Positions 7,369 to 14,259 of a DNA stretch of 32,354 bases are shown here, piece after piece. Position 1 is the first letter of the stretch. Each line of letters opens with the position of its first letter. Both the position numbers and the translations under genes were made by a program. The notes beneath the pieces are model-generated. The model saw only the letters and a list, made by a program, of their open reading frames with translations. It was not told the DNA's origin and did not search any database. The DNA is from Ruminococcus sp. (GTDB lineage: Bacteria; Bacillota; Clostridia; Oscillospirales; Ruminococcaceae): the NCBI RefSeq assembly GCF_024692365.1, contig NZ_JAILMR010000117.1:1-32354 (forward strand). The letters are read 5' to 3'.

Positions 7369-8541
7369 ATGAACGTTATGGAAGAATCCTTACAGCTTCA
7401 CGAACAGTGGAAAGGCAAGATAGAGGTAGTGTCAAGAACCAAGATCAATAATGCCCGCGACCTCACTCTCGCTTATACCCCCGGTGTTGCTCAGCCTTGT
7501 CTTGAAATAGAGAAGAACCCCGACCTCAGCTATGTGTATACCCGCCGTGCTAATCTGGTGGCTGTTATCACCGATGGCTCTGCTGTACTGGGTCTGGGCA
7601 ATATAGGTCCCGAGGCTGGTATGCCCGTTATGGAAGGCAAGTGCGCTCTGTTCAAGGAGTTTGCCGATGTTGATGCATTCCCCCTCTGCGTAAGGAGCAA
7701 TGACGTTGATGAGATAGTAAATACAGTAGCTATGATAGCAGGAAGCTTCGGCGGTATAAATCTGGAAGATATCGCTGCTCCCAGATGCTTCGAGATAGAA
7801 GCTAAGCTGAAAGAGCGCGTTGATATCCCCGTATTCCACGATGACCAGCACGGTACTGCTATCGTTGTGGGCGCAGCAATGCTCAATGCCTGCAAGCTGA
7901 CAGGCAGAGATATCGGCAGCCTGAAAGTAGTTATGAGCGGTGCAGGTGCAGCAGGCTGTGCTATCGCTAAGTTCCTCATGAGCCTGGGCGTTAAGGATAT
8001 AATCATGCTGAACTCCAAGGGCATCATCTGCGAGGGCGACGATATCAAGAACCCTGCACAGGCTGAAATGGCAAAGATAACCAACCGTGAGCATCTCCGC
8101 GGCGGTCTGGCTGACGCTATGAAGGGCGCTGATGTATTCGTAGGCGTATCCAAGCCCGATCTGGTAACTGCTGATATGGTAAAGAGCATGAATCCCGATC
8201 CTTTCATATTCGCAATGTCCAACCCTGTTCCCGAGATAATGCCCGATGTTGCAAAGGCAGCAGGCGCATATATCGTAGGTACAGGCAGATCAGACTTCCC
8301 CAACCAGATAAACAACGTTGTAGCATTCCCCGGAATCTTCAAGGGTGCGCTGGCAGTAAGAGCAAGCGATATCAACGAGGAAATGAAGCTGGCAGCAGCA
8401 TATGCCATAGCTTCCTGCGTTCCCGATGATAAGCTGTGCCCCGAGTTCGTACTCCCCGATGCATTCGACAGAGCAGTACCCGTAGCAGTAGCCGAAGCAG
8501 TAGGCAAGGCTGCAAGAGAAAGCGGAGTTGCGAGGATATAA
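7369..8541 (+). CDS. Malic enzyme (oxaloacetate-decarboxylating malate dehydrogenase)
   Basis: This 390-residue cytosolic enzyme should convert malate to pyruvate and CO2 with reduction of NAD(P). It has the short bacterial malic enzyme layout: the YTPGVAQPC motif with the catalytic Tyr at residue 36; ITDGSAVLGLGNIGPEAG followed by the catalytic Lys (Lys91, in MEGK); the metal-binding FHDDQHGTA segment (residues 156-164); and the Rossmann motif SGAGAAG (190-196) with its C-terminal dinucleotide domain. No phosphotransacetylase domain follows, so it is the YtsJ-like single-domain type. Cofactor preference is not clear from sequence. The start at 7369 follows a GAAAGGAAG site; an in-frame ATG three codons on is possible. 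It has its own promoter. Between it and nadA lies only a hairpin repeat, so read-through into nadA is possible. Confidence 0.95.
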   Translation: MNVMEESLQLHEQWKGKIEVVSRTKINNARDLTLAYTPGVAQPCLEIEKNPDLSYVYTRRANLVAVITDGSAVLGLGNIGPEAGMPVMEGKCALFKEFADVDAFPLCVRSNDVDEIVNTVAMIAGSFGGINLEDIAAPRCFEIEAKLKERVDIPVFHDDQHGTAIVVGAAMLNACKLTGRDIGSLKVVMSGAGAAGCAIAKFLMSLGVKDIIMLNSKGIICEGDDIKNPAQAEMAKITNREHLRGGLADAMKGADVFVGVSKPDLVTADMVKSMNPDPFIFAMSNPVPEIMPDVAKAAGAYIVGTGRSDFPNQINNVVAFPGIFKGALAVRASDINEEMKLAAAYAIASCVPDDKLCPEFVLPDAFDRAVPVAVAEAVGKAARESGVARI

Positions 8542-8551
8542 GGGATAATAC

Positions 8552-8653
8552 TATAGTAAACGACATTGAAATTGCTACTTTGCAAACTTCGCAAAAGCAT
8601 ATATCGAACTTTTACTCGTTTTCAAAGTGCAATTTCTAATGTCGTTAACTATA
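8552..8653. repeat. Long imperfect hairpin element between malic enzyme and nadA
   Basis: The left arm (8552-8587) begins TATAGTAAACGACATTGAAA. The right arm (8618-8653), read in reverse complement, begins TATAGTTAACGACATTAGAA. The arms agree over about 36 bases with a few substitutions and small shifts, and enclose about 30 bases. There is no T run, so it is not a standard terminator. It resembles a MITE- or REP-type fold-back element and fills nearly the whole gap before nadA. Confidence 0.75.
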
Positions 8654-8695
8654 AAAGAAAAAACACCCGAAACGAAAAAAGACAGGTGAATTAAA

Positions 8696-9628
8696 ATGAT
8701 AAGAGATATCCAGGACAAGATACTTAGTCTTAAAAAAGAACATGACATCTGCATACTGGCGCACAGCTATCAGGCGGCTGAGATAGTCGAGATAGCCGAT
8801 ATCACAGGCGACAGCTATAAGCTCAGCGTTGAAGCCGCTAAGGTGCAGAATAAGAATATCCTGATGTGCGGCGTACACTTCATGGCAGAGACCGCTAAGA
8901 TGCTCTCCCCCGAAAAGAACGTGTATCTCGCAAACGGCGGCGCAGGCTGTCCTATGGCTGAACAGATGGAGCCCGAGATGATACGCGGCATCAAGATGGA
9001 CGAGCCCGACCGCAAGGTGGTATGCTACATCAACACTACCGCGGCACTGAAAGCCGAGTGCGATGTCTGTGTGACTTCGTCTTCCGCTGTGAAGATAGTC
9101 AAGAATATGGACGCTGATAAGATACTTTTCATTCCCGACTGCAATCTGGGCACATTTGTGGCTAACGAATGTCCCGATAAGGATATCATGCTCCTCAAAG
9201 GCGGCTGTCCTGTTCACAACGCGATAACCGTTGAAGAGGTGGAGGAAGCCCGTGCAGCTCACCCGAATGCAAAGCTCCTCGTACACCCCGAGTGCAAGCC
9301 CGCAGTCACCAAGCTGGCTGACTACGCAGGTTCTACTGCTGATATCATGAGGTATGCCGCAGAGAGTGATTCACGCGAATTCATCATCGGTACCGAGATA
9401 TCCATAACCGAGCATCTCCAGTACAAGTACCCCGAAAAGAGGTTCTATAACCTGTCCAAGCGCCTTATCTGCCCCAACATGAAGCTGACCACCCTTATGG
9501 ACGTTTACGGCAGCTGCAAGGCGATCGGCGGCGACAGCAGTTTCGATGTGACCGAGATAAACATGAGCGATGAACTTATCGCCAAGGCGAAAGTCTGCAT
9601 CGACGAGATGATAAGACTTTCTGTCTGA
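8696..9628 (+). CDS. nadA: Quinolinate synthase
   Basis: NadA condenses iminoaspartate with dihydroxyacetone phosphate to quinolinate in de novo NAD synthesis, using a [4Fe-4S] cluster. The 310-residue length fits the short form of the family. The cluster ligands are visible as Cys85 (AGCPMAE), Cys171 (GGCPVHNA) and Cys259 (ICPNMK), about 86 residues apart as expected for the three-fold repeated domain. Other family motifs are ILAHSYQ near the N-terminus, YINTTAALKAECDVCVTSSSA, the GTEISI substrate-loop region and the C-terminal MKLTTL. The usual partners nadB and nadC are not next to it. The ribosome binding site (CAGGTGAA) is modest. A strong terminator follows. Confidence 0.96.
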   Translation: MIRDIQDKILSLKKEHDICILAHSYQAAEIVEIADITGDSYKLSVEAAKVQNKNILMCGVHFMAETAKMLSPEKNVYLANGGAGCPMAEQMEPEMIRGIKMDEPDRKVVCYINTTAALKAECDVCVTSSSAVKIVKNMDADKILFIPDCNLGTFVANECPDKDIMLLKGGCPVHNAITVEEVEEARAAHPNAKLLVHPECKPAVTKLADYAGSTADIMRYAAESDSREFIIGTEISITEHLQYKYPEKRFYNLSKRLICPNMKLTTLMDVYGSCKAIGGDSSFDVTEINMSDELIAKAKVCIDEMIRLSV

Positions 9629-9644
9629 TACAAAGCCTATACAG

Positions 9645-9679
9645 AGCGTCTGTGCCATAACGGTGCAGGCGCTTTTTTT
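9645..9679 (+). terminator. Rho-independent terminator of nadA
   Basis: A 12-bp stem with G.T pairs (9645-9656 with 9662-9673) has a five-base loop and is followed by seven T residues. Confidence 0.85.
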
Positions 9680-9726
9680 GTGATAACAGCACAGAATGTA
9701 AACTTTTAATTTTTGCATGAAAATAC

Positions 9727-9755
9727 TTGTAATAATTAGATGAATGTGATATAAT
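9727..9755 (+). promoter_or_regulatory. Promoter for the GGDEF-EAL fusion gene
   Basis: The -35 box is TTGTAA (9727-9732), the spacer 17 bp and the -10 box TATAAT (9750-9755), 69 bases before the start codon. No riboswitch-like leader was recognised. Confidence 0.75.
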
Positions 9756-9824
9756 AATAAGGAAGATCAATTTATATATGTAAAAATATTACTACAAACA
9801 GAGCGTAAGCTGAAGCAATGGGGG

Positions 9825-12800
9825 ATGGATATGGAAAATAATCCCAAACAAAGACCTTTGATAGGCATCGTAATAAATGAACCCGATATGGATTTTTACA
9901 GCAAGGCGCTGTATTATGTCCAGCGGGAGATCTTTGCCCATAATGCCGATGCTGCAATATTCAATACCCTGCTGACACAGTCCGATCAGACTGATGTGGA
10001 AAACACGGTGTTCTCCCTGATCGAACCCGATCTGCTTGACGGTATGCTGGTATTCGGCTATACGATAAAAAGCGAAAAAGCGGCGGCTGAGATACGCCGT
10101 ATAATAGAACACAGCGATATGCCTGCGGTGTATGTCGGGTACTACGCAGAGGGCATAGAGAGCGTATTGTTCGATAATGACGAGTGTACCGATAAGATAG
10201 TAAGGCATCTTACCGAACAGCACCATGTCAGTGATGTCTGTTACGTCAGCGGTCCGAAGGAAAGCCGATTCCATGACCGCGTACTGCAAAGTTTCAGAAA
10301 GGCGTTTGCCGAACAGGGCATAGACCTCACCGATGACAGTATATTCCACAGTGATGACTGGATATACGATTACAGCATTATCGCCGATGATATCATAGCC
10401 CGCGGTATACCCGATGCGATAGTGTGCTGCAGCGATTTCACGGCGGCAGGTATCACAGGTGCGCTTTCCGCGAAAGGTGTGGAGATACCCGAGGACGTTA
10501 TCGTGACAGGTTACAGCAGGAATGAACCCTTTGCATCGGAATATATGAATATAACCTCAATCGAACGCAGACCCGAATCTATGGCTGTGGAAGCTGTCAG
10601 AAGGCTGTTCGTGAAGATAACAGGGGAGAAGTATGTCCCTGCGGATAAAAAGCCCTGCTGTGTATTCCTCAAGGGCGTTACCTGCGGCTGTGAAAGGATA
10701 AATCTAGCCGAACTCTCACAGGCGGCAATGGATAATATGGTGTATAACAGAAATTCGGGATTTGATTCGTATTTCAACGATATGTCAGAAACTCTGGTGA
10801 ATGCCGAAAGTCTTGAAGAATATATGTGGCGGCTTGACTGGTATACCAGATATCTGGGAGATTTCGAGGGCTTCTGGCTGTGCATAAACGACGGTATACT
10901 CCACGTCCCCGGGGATAGGCTTGAAGATTTCTCGGAGACTGTTTCGATATCATACAGCAGAGTAAACGGCAAGGGCGCAGTACCGGGCGGTGCGGCTTTC
11001 AACAGGCACGAACTTCTTCCTGCCATATTCAATGAGAGGGACAAGCCCTGTGCCTACATATTCAACTGTCTGCATTTCAGGCACGTTAATTACGGCTATG
11101 CTGTGCTTTCCTACGGCGATTCTGGTGCGTTTTTCGATAAGCACTATGTTATGTGGCTGAGGTATGCGGCTATCGCTATGGAAAAGCAGAGAAAACGTAT
11201 CCTCTACAACGACAGCGTTACCGATGACCAGATAAGAGACCCTCTGACAGGTCTGCTGAACGTCAAGGGCTATAAAAAGGTCATGACCCAGAAGTGCGGA
11301 AGCTTCGAACAACCTGATAAGCTGATGAGGATAATCTCGGTGGATGTTGAGAACCTCAGAGGAATAAACTCGGCTTACGGTTACAGCGAGGGCGACAGAG
11401 TACTGCAAAGGCTGGCTATGGTGCTTACCAACAGCGCAGGCGAGGACGATATCTGCGTAAGAGTAAGCGGTGATGAGTTCTTTATATGCGGACTTCTGGA
11501 CGCTGATATGCCTGTGGACGATGTCCCTGTTGATTTGGAACGGAACCTTGAAGCTTTCAACACTGTATCTACCGTGGACTTCGGTGTGCATTTCTATACA
11601 TCAAGGGTGACTGCACCCCTGACTTCGGTTGATGTGCTGGATTCTCTGCCCTATGAGGCGAACTATCAGCGCACGATGGCGAAGGACAACCATAACAAAA
11701 AACGCACGAATATCGCGGAGGGCAAGGCACGTCAGCCTGTTGACGGCTATGACAAAGATGAGAGAAAGCTGGTCGCAAAGATACTCAACGATGACCTGCT
11801 GACCTACCATTTCCAGCCTATCGTAAGTGCAAAATCAGGCGAGATAGTGGCTTATGAAGCCCTTATGAGATACGAGGGCGGAGTGAAGATATCTCCGTTG
11901 ACCATACTTAACCATGCGGCGGCTATGGGAAGACTGGACGATGTCGAAAGACACACCATGTACAACCTGTTCAGATTCGTACACGCACATAAGGAGGAAA
12001 TGAGCGACAAACAGCTCTACATAAACAGCATACCCTCCTGTACCCTGCCCGAAAAGGACTTTCAGGAGCTTTGTACGACTTACAGCGACATAGTATCAAA
12101 GATAGTTATAGAATTCACCGAGCAGACCGAAGCGAGCAAAGAACAGCTGGAGATAGTTCTCGACAGACGAAAGCGCTACGGCTTCGGTATAGCGATAGAC
12201 GACTACGGCACAGGATACTCAAATATAAGCAATCTGCTGACCTTCATGCCCAACTGCATAAAGATAGACAGAAGCCTTATAATGAATATCCACGAGGATA
12301 AGCGCAGACAGCACTTTGTCAAGAACATCATCGACTATGCCCGTGATAACCACTTCAAGGTGCTTGCTGAGGGTGTTGAGAAGATGGAAGAGCTTAAAAT
12401 GCTGACGGGCATGGGCATCGACCTGATACAGGGCTATTTCACAGCACGTCCCGCACCTGAGCTGATAAAGTCTATACGTCTCGATATCAAGGAAAAGATA
12501 AGAGAATGCAACCGCGTCAACGAAAACTTCAAGACAAAGAAGACGTACTTTGCAGGTGTTGAAGAGGAACTTTCGCTTATGTCACTGGATTTCGATGATT
12601 ACACTGAGGTGTTCGTATCCGAGGGTGACTGTGTGCTGAAAGGCGCTGAGGGATATTATTCTCACCTGTGTATAAAGATAAAGGACGGTCTTGATTGTCA
12701 TCTCAGGCTTGATGGCGTTCATCTTTCGGGTGAAAACAACGAAGCCTGCATAGTGGTAGGCAAGGGCAGCAGGCTGACTCTGGAGATTGAGGGAACCGTC

Positions 12801-13571
12801 GAACTGGGCGGGCCCATAAGCGTTCCTACTGGGGCGTGGCTTGATGTAGTCGGAGACGGCACCCTGATAATGAGGTCTGCCACAACACAGAGCTATGGCA
12901 TAGGCTCCGACCCCCTGAGCGAATTCGGCGTGATAGGCGTACATCTTAGCGGCAGGCTGGATATCACCATAGACGGCGAATACTGCATAGGCATAGGCGG
13001 AGGTCTGGCATCAGCCAACAGCAGGATAGACCTTGCCTCAACATACGTGAATATAAGTCTGGCAGGCAAGCATCTGCTGTGTATCGGCAGTATCGAATCA
13101 GACGTGCCTGTAACGGTCAGGGACAGCGAACTGCAAATGAGTACCCACTGCGTGACTGGCATAGGTATAGGCAGCACAAAGGGCAAGCTGACGGCTCTGG
13201 TGGAACACAGCAAGCTGACATACGATGCCTCGGGAGATAATATCTCGTGTATCAACGCTACGGGCGGTATACACAGCGAAGCGAGACTGCTGGATACTGA
13301 GCTGACCATGCGAATGCTGGGCAAGAACATAATTGGTATAGGCTCGGAACAGGGAGCGCTTACGATAGATGCCGAGAATTGCGACTTCGATATCTACGGC
13401 GAGGGAGCGCGTGCTATCGGTATCGGCGGAATGAGTTCAGAATCGAAAATAACCCTGAAAAAGTGCGCAGGCGGTATAAGATTCAGGTCGGGTCACGGAG
13501 AAGTGATCTGCGGTGCTGAGGATATGATAACTCTTGAAGACTGCGACATACAGACAGGCGTAAATGGTTAA
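9825..13571 (+). CDS. LacI-type sensor/GGDEF/EAL/beta-helix-like fusion protein (probable c-di-GMP phosphodiesterase)
   Basis: This 1248-residue soluble protein has no signal peptide or membrane helix. Residues 10-285 match the periplasmic-binding-protein fold of LacI-family repressors without the DNA-binding domain (IGIVINEP at the start, then GIPDAIVCCSDFTAAGI and GVEIPEDVIVTGYS). Residues 290-455 form a GAF-like linker of uncertain family. The GGDEF domain (about 469-620) has DPLTGLLN, but the signature is SGDEF (548-552), GH is GY, and the inhibitory-site Arg is Gly. The EAL domain (about 640-890) keeps all key residues: Glu678, Asn734, Glu763, Asp792-793, Lys813, Glu849 and Gln869. Residues 905-1248 carry repeats with GIGS/IGIGG turns typical of beta-helices. 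The likely activity is c-di-GMP hydrolysis controlled by a sugar-like ligand (inference). An ATG at 9831, better placed behind GGGGG, may be the true start. Confidence 0.9.
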   Translation: MDMENNPKQRPLIGIVINEPDMDFYSKALYYVQREIFAHNADAAIFNTLLTQSDQTDVENTVFSLIEPDLLDGMLVFGYTIKSEKAAAEIRRIIEHSDMPAVYVGYYAEGIESVLFDNDECTDKIVRHLTEQHHVSDVCYVSGPKESRFHDRVLQSFRKAFAEQGIDLTDDSIFHSDDWIYDYSIIADDIIARGIPDAIVCCSDFTAAGITGALSAKGVEIPEDVIVTGYSRNEPFASEYMNITSIERRPESMAVEAVRRLFVKITGEKYVPADKKPCCVFLKGVTCGCERINLAELSQAAMDNMVYNRNSGFDSYFNDMSETLVNAESLEEYMWRLDWYTRYLGDFEGFWLCINDGILHVPGDRLEDFSETVSISYSRVNGKGAVPGGAAFNRHELLPAIFNERDKPCAYIFNCLHFRHVNYGYAVLSYGDSGAFFDKHYVMWLRYAAIAMEKQRKRILYNDSVTDDQIRDPLTGLLNVKGYKKVMTQKCGSFEQPDKLMRIISVDVENLRGINSAYGYSEGDRVLQRLAMVLTNSAGEDDICVRVSGDEFFICGLLDADMPVDDVPVDLERNLEAFNTVSTVDFGVHFYTSRVTAPLTSVDVLDSLPYEANYQRTMAKDNHNKKRTNIAEGKARQPVDGYDKDERKLVAKILNDDLLTYHFQPIVSAKSGEIVAYEALMRYEGGVKISPLTILNHAAAMGRLDDVERHTMYNLFRFVHAHKEEMSDKQLYINSIPSCTLPEKDFQELCTTYSDIVSKIVIEFTEQTEASKEQLEIVLDRRKRYGFGIAIDDYGTGYSNISNLLTFMPNCIKIDRSLIMNIHEDKRRQHFVKNIIDYARDNHFKVLAEGVEKMEELKMLTGMGIDLIQGYFTARPAPELIKSIRLDIKEKIRECNRVNENFKTKKTYFAGVEEELSLMSLDFDDYTEVFVSEGDCVLKGAEGYYSHLCIKIKDGLDCHLRLDGVHLSGENNEACIVVGKGSRLTLEIEGTVELGGPISVPTGAWLDVVGDGTLIMRSATTQSYGIGSDPLSEFGVIGVHLSGRLDITIDGEYCIGIGGGLASANSRIDLASTYVNISLAGKHLLCIGSIESDVPVTVRDSELQMSTHCVTGIGIGSTKGKLTALVEHSKLTYDASGDNISCINATGGIHSEARLLDTELTMRMLGKNIIGIGSEQGALTIDAENCDFDIYGEGARAIGIGGMSSESKITLKKCAGGIRFRSGHGEVICGAEDMITLEDCDIQTGVNG

Positions 13572-13586
13572 AAAATTAGTATAAAG

Positions 13587-13615
13587 GCGGCAGGATATTT
13601 TTCCTGCCGCTTGAA
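13587..13615 (+). terminator. Terminator hairpin after the GGDEF-EAL gene
   Basis: A perfect 9-bp GC-rich stem (GCGGCAGGA, 13587-13595, with 13602-13610) is preceded by A-rich and followed by T-rich sequence. The T run is interrupted, so efficiency is uncertain. Confidence 0.7.
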
Positions 13616-13643
13616 TTTTGCCTATAAAACTGCAAATTTCAGG

Positions 13644-13651
13644 AAACGTTT
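13644..13651. promoter_or_regulatory. AAACGTTT palindrome, putative LacI-family operator 1
   Basis: It reads AGGAAACGTTTTAG in context. A palindrome with a central CG is typical of LacI-family operators. It lies far upstream (about 540 bases) of the promoter at 14154, so it may serve looping or another transcript. Confidence 0.5.
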
Positions 13652-13659
13652 TAGAAACT

Positions 13660-13676
13660 GTACATCTGCACGTACA
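13660..13676. promoter_or_regulatory. GTACAT-N5-CGTACA motif, copy 1
   Basis: It reads GTACATCTGCACGTACA and is nested in a longer inverted repeat (GAAACTG at 13654-13660, CAGTTTC at 13683-13689). The same half-sites with the same spacer length recur at 13921. This suggests a site for a dimeric regulator other than the LacI protein. Confidence 0.5.
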
Positions 13677-13886
13677 GCGAAACAGTTTCATACTTTCAGA
13701 AACGAAATGATTTGAAAAACAGTGTGTAAAAACCAGGCACTAAACTGTTAACGGTTGGTAATTTTACCATAAAAAATCAAAATACTATATCTAGTATGAA
13801 CAAAGATGTGTACAGGCACACTGTTAGTGGGTAATTAAACTGGAAAATTGCACAAAGGGTGAAATACAAGGTCTATAAACACCCGA

Positions 13887-13894
13887 AAACGTTT
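13887..13894. promoter_or_regulatory. AAACGTTT palindrome, putative LacI-family operator 2
   Basis: It reads CGAAAACGTTTAAAA in context, about 27 bases before the second GTACAT-N5-CGTACA motif. Confidence 0.5.
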
Positions 13895-13920
13895 AAAAAA
13901 ACCAGTGGTCATTTTTTAAG

Positions 13921-13937
13921 GTACATATATTCGTACA
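13921..13937. promoter_or_regulatory. GTACAT-N5-CGTACA motif, copy 2
   Basis: It reads GTACATATATTCGTACA. Half-sites and spacer length match copy 1 at 13660, while the five spacer bases differ, as expected for a conserved binding site rather than a duplicated stretch. Confidence 0.5.
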
Positions 13938-14153
13938 CGTGGTGGAATTTTTATAAAAGTTCGTAACATTTTATGTAGAACTTGTACACTCATTATTGCG
14001 GGGGTTGCGCTTTTTACAGATATTGACAGTGCATTGGTTACGAATCGGTTACAGAATTAACACCTTGATTTACAATATGCACAAAAGCGGTAAGTCTTGT
14101 TTGTCTATTGCTACATAATTTATTACATCAGGCAGAAAAATTGCAAAAACCAC

Positions 14154-14182
14154 TTGAAATTTGAGCGAAAATATAGTATATT
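14154..14182 (+). promoter_or_regulatory. Promoter of the LacI/sugar transport operon
   Basis: The -35 box is TTGAAA (14154-14159), the spacer 17 bp and the -10 box TATATT (14177-14182). Transcription would begin near 14189, directly before the operator at 14195, which fits repression of the operon by its own first gene. Confidence 0.75.
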
Positions 14183-14194
14183 TCTTTATGGCGG

Positions 14195-14234
14195 AAACGT
14201 TTGAGATAATAAATGGTCGGACGCGTAAACGTTT
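14195..14234. promoter_or_regulatory. Paired AAACGTTT operators at the operon start
   Basis: Two perfect AAACGTTT palindromes (14195-14202 and 14227-14234) sit at about +7 and +39 relative to the predicted transcription start. They are 32 bp apart centre to centre, about three helical turns, so two dimers could bind the same face of the DNA. The position favours autorepression. Confidence 0.65.
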
Positions 14235-14259
14235 AACCAACAGAAAGGCGGAAACATCA

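Larger units (their letters stand above)
13611..14153. other. Long regulatory region upstream of the sugar operon, no gene seen
   Basis: About 540 bases contain no open frame with a ribosome binding site. The region carries two AAACGTTT boxes (13644, 13887), two copies of a GTACAT-N5-CGTACA motif (13660, 13921), a nested inverted repeat (GAAACTG/CAGTTTC, 13654-13689) and a direct repeat of GGTTAC with 11-bp spacing (14036 and 14047). The layout is that of a complex control region rather than plain spacer. Confidence 0.65.

Noticed and set aside
7530..8600. 356-residue open frame antisense to malic enzyme
   Set aside because: The Ser/Ala/Pro/Thr-rich composition is typical of a shadow frame, and malic enzyme on the plus strand is unambiguous.
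9756..9824. c-di-GMP riboswitch before the GGDEF-EAL gene
   Set aside because: The leader is only about 65 bases and shows none of the conserved GEMM core sequences.
14161..14259. Upstream TTG start for the LacI gene
   Set aside because: This extension would place the -10 box and both AAACGTTT operators inside the coding region. The added residues are unlike LacI N-termini, and TTG 14260 has a ribosome binding site.
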